In this document: positions 19,666 through 27,623 of the stretch, piece by piece
Position numbering within the stretch: the stretch's first letter is position 1
How the letters are laid out: each line of letters begins with the position of its first letter
Assembly (NCBI RefSeq): GCF_003148625.1
Contig: NZ_QGGO01000009.1
Location: 1-64,000 of the forward strand
DNA length: 64,000 nucleotides
Direction: 5' to 3'
DNA from: Arcicella aurantiaca
GTDB taxonomy: Bacteria > Bacteroidota > Bacteroidia > Cytophagales > Spirosomataceae
The notes under the pieces: generated by a model
Told to the model about the DNA's origin: nothing
The model's input: only the letters and a program-made list of their open reading frames with translations
The model's database searches: none
Made by a program: the position numbers and the translations under genes

Positions 19666-20718
19666 ATGAAAAACACTAATCCACTATTGGTATTTCTTAC
19701 TGTTATAGTCCTTTGTGTGAGTTTAACAGGATGTAGTAAAAAGAAAAAGGAAGATTTAAGTAAAAAAGAAGACAAACCTGCCATTGTTGATGTCATTATA
19801 GCCTCACATCAAGGTATTAGTTCAATTACAGAGGCGAATGGTTCAATCGTTGCCAACGAATTTGTAGAACTCCATACCGAAGTGAGCGGACGTATTACCT
19901 ATCTCAACATTCCAGAAGGGGCAAATGTTGCTCAAGGAACTGTTTTGGCACGTATTAATGATGCCGATTTACAAGCACAATTGAATAAAACCAAAGTTCA
20001 ATTGGAGTTAGCCCAAAAAACTGAACAACGTTTGGCTAAACTTTTGGCGGTAAATGGTATTTCTCAAGGTGAATATGACACCGCATTAAATCAAGTAAAT
20101 AGTCTGAAAGCAGATTTAGCTTATACCCAAGTTTTAATTGATAAAACGGTGTTGAAAGCTCCATTTAGCGGTTTAATTGGTCTTCGTCAGATTTCTCAAG
20201 GTGCTTATGTTTCTCCAACAACTATCATTGCTACGATGCAACAAGTCAATAAACTGAAAATTGACTTTACCGTTCCAGAAGAATATTCAGGGATTATCCG
20301 CAAAGGTTCGGTGGTAGAAGTTGCCGTAGAAGGACAAGGCAAATCTCGTTGTAAAGCCGTCGTGATTGCTCGTGAACCACAAGTAAATCAAACTACCAGA
20401 AATTTATTGATTCGTGCTTCGCTTAGTAATTGTTCTGCCAATCCCGGAACTTTTGCAAAGGTATATTTCAATGCAGGCTCAGCTCGAAAAAGTATCATGG
20501 TACCAACAAATGCCATCATTCCTGATGATAAAAATAAAAAGTTAGTCATTGTGAAAAATGGCGTTGCCAATTATGTAGTGGTTGAAACAGGCGTGAGACA
20601 AGAAGGTTCTGTGGAAATTACAAGCGGAATTGCAGACGGCGATTCTATCGTTGTTGACGGTGTATTATTTGCTCGTCCTGATAAAGCTGTTAAAGTTCGT
20701 AGCGTGAAAAACTTGTAA
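19666..20718 (+). CDS. RND efflux periplasmic adaptor (membrane fusion) lipoprotein
   Basis: The adaptor of a tripartite efflux pump, linking the inner-membrane RND transporter to the outer-membrane channel. It has a lipoprotein signal with lipobox LTGC (Cys23), a lipoyl half-motif (VELHTEVSGRITYLNIPEGA), a coiled-coil hairpin (QLNKTKVQLELAQKTEQRL, about residues 105-160), the second lipoyl half (KAPFSGLIGLRQISQGAYV), then beta-barrel and membrane-proximal domains. The 350-residue length is typical for the AcrA/MexA group. It is followed by the transporter and channel genes in the same direction. Confidence 0.93.
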   Translation: MKNTNPLLVFLTVIVLCVSLTGCSKKKKEDLSKKEDKPAIVDVIIASHQGISSITEANGSIVANEFVELHTEVSGRITYLNIPEGANVAQGTVLARINDADLQAQLNKTKVQLELAQKTEQRLAKLLAVNGISQGEYDTALNQVNSLKADLAYTQVLIDKTVLKAPFSGLIGLRQISQGAYVSPTTIIATMQQVNKLKIDFTVPEEYSGIIRKGSVVEVAVEGQGKSRCKAVVIAREPQVNQTTRNLLIRASLSNCSANPGTFAKVYFNAGSARKSIMVPTNAIIPDDKNKKLVIVKNGVANYVVVETGVRQEGSVEITSGIADGDSIVVDGVLFARPDKAVKVRSVKNL

Positions 20719-20978
20719 TAGAACTTAGAACAAGTAGTATATTTTTTGAGCGATAGGAGGGCAACAGAGTCTAATCAAATATTGTTTAGTTAAGCTGATT
20801 AACTTCCCGAAAGTTTGTACCAAATAAATTCTTTAACTAAGCGACATTGGAGTCTAATCTGTTTGTAGGCTTCACGGGAAAGATTCTCGTGCTACATAAA
20901 ACTCACTATATGCTAAAGTTATTTTTCTTTGTAGAAAATCAAATCATTGCTTTAAAGCTGATTTAATCCATCATATTC
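20719..20978. other. Efflux intergenic region with repeat remnants
   Basis: The 260 bp between adaptor and transporter contain no gene. ACTTCCCGAAAGT at 20802-20814 is the same 13-bp unit that forms the palindrome cluster at 43415-43505. GAGTCTAATC occurs twice, and CACGGGAA pairs with TTCTCGTG near 20873-20891. It looks like decayed palindromic repeats. Confidence 0.55.
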
Positions 20979-23900
20979 ATGAATATTTCAGAATTATCAT
21001 TAAAAAGACCCGTATTTGCTACGGTGATGAATATTCTAATTATCCTTTTTGGGGTGGTTGGTTTTTCATTCTTAGCAGTACGTGACTATCCTGCCATTGA
21101 CCCGCCCATTGTAACCGTAAGAACGGCATACACAGGGGCAAACCCCGATATTATTGAGAATCAAATTACCGAACCATTAGAAAAACAAATTAATGGTATT
21201 CCCGGAATTCGCTCAATTACTTCGTCGAGTACCTTAGGGAGTAGTTCAATTTCGGTTGAATTTAACTTGGACGTACCCTTAGAAGCCGCCGCCAGTGATG
21301 TACGAGATAAAGTTGCTCAAGCAGTAAGAAGTTTACCGCAAGATATTGATGCCCCACCAGTGGTTTCAAAAGCCGATGCCAATAGTGATTTTATCCTATT
21401 ATTGGCGATTCAAAGTAGAAGTAAAGGTTTATTAGAACTCAGTGATTATGCTGAAAACGTACTTCAACAACGTTTTCAAACAATCAATGACGTAAGTGGG
21501 GTAAATATTTTGGGTCAAAAACGCTATTCGATGCGTGTTTGGCTCAAAACGGACAGAATGAACGCTTACGGTTTGTCGTTTACGGATGTTCAAACGGCTC
21601 TTGCTCGTGAAAACGTAGAATTGCCAGCAGGGAAAATCTACGGAAGTAATACCGAAATGACGATTCGTGCTTTGGGAAGATTAACAACTGAACAACAATT
21701 CAGAGATTTAATCATTCGTCAAAGTGTTGATGGAATTGTTCGTTTAGGAGATATTGCAGGCGTTGAATTAGGTCCAGAAAACTTAGAACAAAGTTGGAAA
21801 TACAATGGCGTTTATGCCGTTGGTTTGGCGGTTGTGCCACAACCCGGAGCAAATTATATCAAAATCGCTGATGAATTTAACAAGCGTTTAGAGGAAATCA
21901 AGAAAGAAAATAAGTCGGACATTGAGTTTAAACTATTGATTGATAATACCAAAAACGTGCGTCGTTCTTTGGAGGAGGTTGAAGAAACCCTAATTATCTC
22001 ATTCGGATTAGTTGTATTGGTTATTTTCTTCTTTTTCAGAAACTGGTTAATTGCTATTCGCCCATTGATAGATATTCCAATTTCATTAATTGCGACTTTC
22101 TTCGTGATGTATTTGTGTGGATTTACCATCAACGTTTTAACACTTTTAGGTATCGTTTTAGCAACAGGTTTAGTAGTTGATGATGGTATTGTTGTAACGG
22201 AAAATATCTTCCGAAAATTAGAACAAGGTTTGCCAATCAGAAAGGCAGCATTAGAAGGAAGTAAAGAAATTTTCTTTGCCGTAATTTCTACTTCTTTAAC
22301 CTTAGCAGTGGTGTTTTTACCTGTAATTTTCTTAGAAGGTTTCGTGGGTCGTTTATTCCGTGAATTTGGTATTGTAGTAGCAGGTGCGGTTTTAATTTCC
22401 GCCTTTGTGTCGCTGACAATTACGCCTGTTCTGAATGTGTATTTAACTCGTAAAAAAGCGGGACATGGTTGGCTTTATGACAAAACTGAACCTTTCTTTA
22501 CAGGAATGGAAAGTGGCTATCAACGTATTTTGAAAGGCTTTATGCGTGTGCGTTGGATGGCTTGGGTGGTGGTTTTGGGTTGCGGACTTTTAATCTGGTT
22601 ATCGGGTAAAAATCTGCAAAGTGAAATTGCTCCGATGGAAGATAAAAGTAGTGTTCGTTTTACCATTACAACGCCCGAAGGTTCAAGTTATGGATACACA
22701 CAAACGGTTTCTGACAAGGTTACGAATTACTTGAATGATTCTATTCCAGAAAAGGATTTTGTGTTTAATGCCATTCCCGGTTTTGGAGGAACAGGCGGAA
22801 CAAACTCTTCTATTGCACGTATTGGTTTAGTTGACCCAGATAAACGTGAAAGAAGTCAAGACGAAATTGCCAAAACGCTCAATAAAAAACTGAGCAAATT
22901 TAATAATGCTCGAATTTTCGGAATTCAAGAACAAACGATTTCTGTTGGATTGGGTTCTCGTGGTAGTTTACCTGTGCAATTTGTTGTTCAAAATATTGAT
23001 TTTGCTAAAATTAAAGATGCTTTGCCGAAATTTTTGGAAGAAGCACGAAATGATAAAACCTTCCAAAACGTCGATGTAAACTTGAAGTTCAATAAGCCTG
23101 AACTTTTAATGACTTTCGACCGTATCAAAATCAAAGATTTGGCATTGACTACCCAAGATGTAGTGAGTGCGGTACAAGGAGCATTTAGTGGTAGAAGATT
23201 GGCATATTTCACGATGAATGGTCGTCAATACGAAGTAATTGCACAGGTAGAAAGAGATGAGAGAACGCAACCAAGCGATATTGAAAACCTGTTTGTGACT
23301 AATACTCGTGGTGAAAGAATCCCGTTAAGTGCCGTTGTTAAGTTAGAAGAAAGTAGTAATCCTTCAACACTTTATCACTTCAATCGTTTGAAATCGGCAA
23401 CGGTTTCAGCGTCATTAGCAGAAGGCAAAACGATTGGTGATGGTGTAAAAGCCATGCAAAAAATTGCAGATAAAGTTTTAGATAAATCTTTCCAAACGGC
23501 TTTGAGTGGACCTTCACGAGATTATTCTGAAAGTTCTTCAAATACGGCTTTTGCTTTTGGATTGGCACTTACGCTTATCTATTTGTTGCTTGCTGCACAG
23601 TTTGAAAGCTTCAAAGACCCATTCACAATTATGATTACTGTGCCTTTAGCTTTGGCGGGTGCGTTAGGGAGTTTATGGTTTTTTGACCAAACATTAAACA
23701 TTTTCTCTCAAATCGGGATGATTATGTTGATTGGTTTGGTAACTAAAAACGGTATTTTGATTGTAGAATTTGCCAACCAGAAACGAGAGGAGGGAATGTC
23801 TAAATTTGAGGCAGTTGTAGAAGCTTCAACGCAACGTTTGCGTCCGATTTTAATGACCAGTTTAGCCACTTCTTTAGGAGCATTACCAATTGCATTGAGT

Positions 23901-24083
23901 TTGGGAGCGGCTTCAACGAGCCGTGTGCCTTTGGGAACGGTAGTGGTTGGAGGTATTTTATTCTCCTTAGTTTTGACCTTATTGGTAATTCCTGCCATTT
24001 ATACATTTATTTCAAGTACAAATTATGTAACTGAGGAATCTAAATTGGCTCTTGAAGAAGATGGAACAACAGAAGCCCATTAA
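20979..24083 (+). CDS. RND efflux transporter, AcrB/HAE1 family
   Basis: A 1034-residue inner-membrane proton-driven exporter. The N-terminus (SLKRPVFATVMNILIILFGVVGF) is the classical first helix. Helix 4 contains the proton-relay pair Asp401-Asp402 in GLVVDDGIVVTENI. The second half has the usual duplicated layout with two large periplasmic loops and LAGALGSLWFF...GLVTKNGILIVEFANQ near the C-terminal half helices. Length is standard for drug-type HAE1 pumps rather than metal pumps. Substrates cannot be predicted. It lies between the adaptor and channel genes, separated from the channel gene by a 138-bp repeat. Confidence 0.95.
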   Translation: MNISELSLKRPVFATVMNILIILFGVVGFSFLAVRDYPAIDPPIVTVRTAYTGANPDIIENQITEPLEKQINGIPGIRSITSSSTLGSSSISVEFNLDVPLEAAASDVRDKVAQAVRSLPQDIDAPPVVSKADANSDFILLLAIQSRSKGLLELSDYAENVLQQRFQTINDVSGVNILGQKRYSMRVWLKTDRMNAYGLSFTDVQTALARENVELPAGKIYGSNTEMTIRALGRLTTEQQFRDLIIRQSVDGIVRLGDIAGVELGPENLEQSWKYNGVYAVGLAVVPQPGANYIKIADEFNKRLEEIKKENKSDIEFKLLIDNTKNVRRSLEEVEETLIISFGLVVLVIFFFFRNWLIAIRPLIDIPISLIATFFVMYLCGFTINVLTLLGIVLATGLVVDDGIVVTENIFRKLEQGLPIRKAALEGSKEIFFAVISTSLTLAVVFLPVIFLEGFVGRLFREFGIVVAGAVLISAFVSLTITPVLNVYLTRKKAGHGWLYDKTEPFFTGMESGYQRILKGFMRVRWMAWVVVLGCGLLIWLSGKNLQSEIAPMEDKSSVRFTITTPEGSSYGYTQTVSDKVTNYLNDSIPEKDFVFNAIPGFGGTGGTNSSIARIGLVDPDKRERSQDEIAKTLNKKLSKFNNARIFGIQEQTISVGLGSRGSLPVQFVVQNIDFAKIKDALPKFLEEARNDKTFQNVDVNLKFNKPELLMTFDRIKIKDLALTTQDVVSAVQGAFSGRRLAYFTMNGRQYEVIAQVERDERTQPSDIENLFVTNTRGERIPLSAVVKLEESSNPSTLYHFNRLKSATVSASLAEGKTIGDGVKAMQKIADKVLDKSFQTALSGPSRDYSESSSNTAFAFGLALTLIYLLLAAQFESFKDPFTIMITVPLALAGALGSLWFFDQTLNIFSQIGMIMLIGLVTKNGILIVEFANQKREEGMSKFEAVVEASTQRLRPILMTSLATSLGALPIALSLGAASTSRVPLGTVVVGGILFSLVLTLLVIPAIYTFISSTNYVTEESKLALEEDGTTEAH

Positions 24084-24128
24084 GTCGTAATGATTAATCT
24101 TGGAAAATATTGACAATTAATTAGTTAT

Positions 24129-24266
24129 AAGTATTAGGAATAAATTATTTGACATTATGTAGTGGCGTATAGCATACACCAATGTTTTGACAATTTTGGC
24201 GTATGCTATACGCCACTACATAATAAACTGACATTAATATTATTAAATAAATTATTCTCGATACTT
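24129..24266. repeat. 138-bp MITE-like inverted repeat, copy B
   Basis: Same size and layout as the copy at 9902-10039: outer arms AAGTATTAGGAATAAATTAT (24129) and their complement ending at 24266, and inner arms GTAGTGGCGTATAGCATAC (24159-24177) facing GTATGCTATACGCCACTAC (24201-24219). It lies inside the efflux operon, between transporter and channel genes. Confidence 0.9.
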
Positions 24267-24288
24267 ATTTTCGCTCATTATTAAAAAT

Positions 24289-25605
24289 ATGAATATCTCA
24301 TTGAAATATATAAGTCTATTTTCTTTTTCTGCATTATTAATGCTTGCGAATAATGGATTTGCTCAACAGCAAATAACTTTATCACAAGCTGTTGAAATGG
24401 CTTTAAAGAATAATTTAGACATTCAAATTGCCAAAAATAACATTACCGCTGCCAGTATCAATAACCACATTGGCGTGGCAGGAGGTTTACCAACTGTTAC
24501 AGGAACGGCGGCAACTAATGAACAATTGACAGGTTTGAATCAAGAATTGAGTAATGGAACTGTGACTAATCGTACTTCTGTTGCCTCAAACAACTCTAAT
24601 ATTGGCTTCACCGCAACGATGATGCTTTATAATGGAGGACGAGTTTTAGCAACGAAAAAGCGTTTAGAAGAACTCCAACATTTAAGTCAAGACCAATTGA
24701 ATATTTCTATACAAAATGTCATTGCAGACGTGATGTTGAAATATTATGTGGTAGTCCAGCAACAAAATTTTGTGGCAACACTCCAACAATCTATTGTGGT
24801 TTCTAAACAAAAATTAGATTTAATTGAAGCTCGCCGAAGTGCAGGATTGTCAAATGATGCAGAATTATTTCAAGCTCAATTAGATTTAAATGCTCAAAAT
24901 CAAGCATTACAATCTCAAAATGTCATAATTGAACAAGCAAAGGACGATTTGTTACGTAGTTTAGTAATGTCACCCAATACCGAAATTGTCATAAAAGATA
25001 CCATTTTAGTAGATAAGGCTCTGCAATGGGAGAATATTCAAGTTAGTTTGAAAAATCATCCGAGTTTATTATCTGCCGAAACCCAAATTGGTATTAATAA
25101 AATTATTGAAAAAGAAGCAGAAGCAAGAAGGTATCCAACGGTTAATTTGAACACAGGATATAATTATGTGCGTAGCCAAAGTGCGGCGGGTTTTACATTA
25201 TTGAACCAACAATATGGTCCATTTTTAGGGGTAAACGTGACTGTACCGATTTATGCAGGAACTAATAATATCCGTCAGATTCAAGTAGCGAAAGTCAATA
25301 CTGAAAATGCTCGTTTGCAAAAAGAAGTAGTTTTGCAGAATTTTAAAAATACTGCGGCAAAGGCTTGGGAAAGCTTCACGGCAACATTGAGTTTGATAGA
25401 AGCAGAAAAACAAAATTATGCTTTAGCAGAGAAATTATTGAACGTCATCACTCAACGTTTTCAATTAGGACAAGCAACGATTATAGATATTAAACAAGCT
25501 CAGCAAAGCTTTGAAAATTCAGGTTATCGCTTGAATAATTTGAGTTATAATGCCAAAGTTGCAGAAATAACACTGAAGCAATTAGCAAGTCAATTGGGTA
25601 ATTAG
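24289..25605 (+). CDS. TolC-family outer-membrane efflux channel
   Basis: A 438-residue exported protein (signal peptide ending near NGFAQ, about residue 25) with the two repeated helical coiled-coil halves of the TolC family: ITLSQAVEMALKNNLDIQIAKNNI at the start of repeat 1 and VSLKNHPSLLSAETQIGI at repeat 2. Strands such as VNLNTGYNYVRSQS and FLGVNVTVPIYAG belong to the outer-membrane barrel. It completes the pump with the two upstream genes. Its TAG stop overlaps the first base of a palindromic repeat that separates it from the convergent GH130 gene. Confidence 0.93.
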   Translation: MNISLKYISLFSFSALLMLANNGFAQQQITLSQAVEMALKNNLDIQIAKNNITAASINNHIGVAGGLPTVTGTAATNEQLTGLNQELSNGTVTNRTSVASNNSNIGFTATMMLYNGGRVLATKKRLEELQHLSQDQLNISIQNVIADVMLKYYVVVQQQNFVATLQQSIVVSKQKLDLIEARRSAGLSNDAELFQAQLDLNAQNQALQSQNVIIEQAKDDLLRSLVMSPNTEIVIKDTILVDKALQWENIQVSLKNHPSLLSAETQIGINKIIEKEAEARRYPTVNLNTGYNYVRSQSAAGFTLLNQQYGPFLGVNVTVPIYAGTNNIRQIQVAKVNTENARLQKEVVLQNFKNTAAKAWESFTATLSLIEAEKQNYALAEKLLNVITQRFQLGQATIIDIKQAQQSFENSGYRLNNLSYNAKVAEITLKQLASQLGN

Positions 25606-25661
25606 TAACACAGACTTCAGTCTGTAAGTGGTTTTTACTTACAGACTAAAGTCTGTGTTAC
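25605..25661. repeat. 57-bp CAGACTTCAGTCTG palindrome spanning two convergent gene ends
   Basis: The ends GTAACACAGACTTCAGTCTG (25605-25624) and CAGACTAAAGTCTGTGTTAC (25642-25661) are imperfect complements, and each is also a small hairpin. The first base is the last base of the channel gene's stop. The TAA stop of the GH130 gene (complement at 25658-25660) lies inside the right end. It may serve as the terminator for both genes. Confidence 0.92.
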
Positions 25662-26830
25662 TTATAAACCGCAACGGCAATTTTAGAATCAGCCGTTCCG
25701 TAGTATAAAAAATAACGATTTTTAAAATACACCATTCCTTCAATAAATACCACTTGATTAACCTGTCCGTTCAACTCATAATCTTTTTCTGGTTTCATAA
25801 AATAATCGTCGGTTCTGGCAATAACCTTTGAAGGGTCATTTTTATCCATCAAAATTTGTCCAGCACTGTACGCATCTGGAGGCAAACCAGCAAAACCACC
25901 TTCATGCAAATTCATCGAGTTATAAAGTAATAAAATTCCATTTTTGGTTATCATAGCAGGAGGTCCAGATTCTACCAAACGACTATCAAATTTGTCTTTT
26001 CTTGCCCCGAAAATAGGTTTGGGCTTTCCGTTTGAATCTTCTAAAATATCCCAATTGAGTAAATCTTTTGAACTCGCCAAGAAAATATCAGTATCGCCAA
26101 AATACATCCAATATTTTCCATTTACTTTGGTTGCTATCAATTTTTCGCCAACTCTTTTACAGATAATTGCTCCTGATTTTGACCATAAATCTCGATATTT
26201 TTCTTGCTTGAAAGCCAATCCATGTTTCTTCCATTGCTGTAAATTAGACGACGATGCCACACAAAGTCGAGCTGTTTTTCCATCATAAGTTGTGTAGGTT
26301 ACAAGGTACTTACCTTCGTTGGTTTCAACTATGCGTGGGTCTTCGCAACCGCCTGCCCACTCGTAAGGTTTCATGAAGTCATTTTCTGGAAAAAGTACGG
26401 GTTTTGCTTGTCTTTTAAAGTGAATGCCGTCATTACTTACTGCCAAACCAATACGAGAAGTTCCATCGACAGACTTGAGCGTATCTTCGGCTCTGTAAAG
26501 CAAATAAACTTTGCCATTGCGTACCACTGCCGCAGGATTATACACGTCTTTTGCTTCCCAATTCACGGTTTTTTTACTGACGGGGCAATAGAATGTAGTA
26601 TTTTTTACGGGCAATAAAATCGGATTTACAACATCTTGTTTAATAAATGGTGTTAAAGTCCAATTGGGTTGTTGGGCAAAAAGATTTGCGACTCCTACAC
26701 AAATTTGCAGGAGTATTGAAAAAATAATCGGAAGTATGTACTTAATGTCGCACGGGTGAGGTTTTTTCGACTCAAATTTAACCTGCGACATTAAGTATAT
26801 ACTTCCGAAAATAATCGAATTTGATTTCAT
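25658..26830 (-). CDS. GH130-like mannoside hydrolase or phosphorylase, with in-frame MITE in signal peptide
   Basis: A 390-residue exported enzyme of the five-bladed beta-propeller type. WAGGCEDPRIVE (Glu163-Asp164) and NPILLP near residue 69 match GH130, a family of beta-mannoside phosphorylases and beta-1,2-mannosidases. The N-terminus is odd. MKSNSIIF is followed by 29 residues encoded by a palindromic element and its target duplication, then IIFSILLQICVGVANLFAQQ, a normal signal-peptide core. Removing 87 bp gives a perfectly ordinary signal peptide. The frame survived the insertion. Translation could also start at Met14 inside the element. With the GH92 gene 3.7 kb away it suggests turnover of mannose-containing glycans. 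Phosphorylase versus hydrolase cannot be decided here. Confidence 0.85.
   Translation of the reverse strand: MKSNSIIFGSIYLMSQVKFESKKPHPCDIKYILPIIFSILLQICVGVANLFAQQPNWTLTPFIKQDVVNPILLPVKNTTFYCPVSKKTVNWEAKDVYNPAAVVRNGKVYLLYRAEDTLKSVDGTSRIGLAVSNDGIHFKRQAKPVLFPENDFMKPYEWAGGCEDPRIVETNEGKYLVTYTTYDGKTARLCVASSSNLQQWKKHGLAFKQEKYRDLWSKSGAIICKRVGEKLIATKVNGKYWMYFGDTDIFLASSKDLLNWDILEDSNGKPKPIFGARKDKFDSRLVESGPPAMITKNGILLLYNSMNLHEGGFAGLPPDAYSAGQILMDKNDPSKVIARTDDYFMKPEKDYELNGQVNQVVFIEGMVYFKNRYFLYYGTADSKIAVAVYK
26731..26807. mobile_element. 77-bp MITE-like palindrome inserted in the GH130 gene
   Basis: GAAGTATGTACTTAATGTCG at the left end and its complement (one mismatch) at the right end form terminal inverted repeats of about 22-24 bp. 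AAAATAATCG occurs directly on both sides (26721-26730 and 26808-26817), which looks like a 9-10 bp target-site duplication. Element plus one duplication equals 87 bp, or 29 codons. It encodes no protein of its own, so any transposase must act in trans. Confidence 0.88.
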
Positions 26831-26895
26831 AATTTGAGATTGTTGATGGAATATACTTTTGAAAATAGTCTAAATTTTAAGTCTCTACAAAAAAC

Positions 26896-27279
26896 TTATT
26901 GCTGACGTATTTCTTTGTCCTTAACTGTCATTTCCCAATCGCCAAAACTTCCGTATAAAACCATTGAGCCAAATCTGAAATTATCAACCAATTCTGTTCC
27001 TTCTGAAACCGAATCAAAAAACTCTTTGTCAACAGGCAATTCAAATTCAATAGCATTGACGGCATCTTTGATATGCTTTTTGATACTCAGCGAAAAATGA
27101 GATTGTTTCAATTTAATTTTCAAAATGTATTTTGGACCTTTGGCAGTTCCACCCGTTTTAAGAGCTTGTACTTGGGCTGCTAAAGCGGCATTTTCTTTTT
27201 TTAGTTGTTCTACTTCTGGATTACTGCACGAGGTCAATGCCATTGATGTAGTTAGCAAGATAAGAAGCGTTTTTTTCAT
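26896..27279 (-). CDS. Small lipoprotein with coiled coil, unknown function
   Basis: A 127-residue protein with a lipoprotein signal (lipobox LTSC, Cys18). A short coiled coil (VEQLKKENAALAAQVQALK) follows, then a domain of about 75 residues that starts KYILKIKLKQSHFSLSI and ends WEMTVKDKEI. I do not recognise the domain. It is upstream of GH130 on the same strand, with a 65-bp gap, so the two may be co-transcribed. Confidence 0.7.
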   Translation of the reverse strand: MKKTLLILLTTSMALTSCSNPEVEQLKKENAALAAQVQALKTGGTAKGPKYILKIKLKQSHFSLSIKKHIKDAVNAIEFELPVDKEFFDSVSEGTELVDNFRFGSMVLYGSFGDWEMTVKDKEIRQQ

Positions 27280-27623
27280 GATGAGTTAATTAAGTTGATG
27301 TTTTCTCAAAGATAAAAATTAAGTGATAGAGTTATATTTTTTGAATTAGGTTTATTATAATTTCTTTTTAAAAAATATGGATTTTTAAAAGATTAATTTT
27401 AACTTACGGGAAATTAATCGAAAATACTAAATTTTCCTCCTTTGTACTGATAAGTAGTAGAGTTGAAATATTAATTGTTCGTAGTAATCTGCTTATACCA
27501 TTGTCATTTTTATAAAATAATAATTGCCTTCTCTTAAAACTATCCCATTTTTTTAACTGCTAATGCTTTAGAGGTTTGGATGTCCCATACTCTAAGAAAA
27601 CTCAACTTAAAATTTAATTATTT
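27280..27623. other. Divergent intergenic region, no gene seen
   Basis: The 344 bp between the small lipoprotein and the carboxypeptidase gene are AT-rich with stops in all frames. They must hold two divergent promoters. I see no repeat, hairpin or RNA gene. Confidence 0.5.

Noticed and set aside
20388-20570. Minus-strand open frame inside the efflux adaptor gene
   Set aside because: Antisense reading of a conserved coding sequence, with no supporting signal. The same holds for the other antisense frames in the RND, SusC and GH92 genes.
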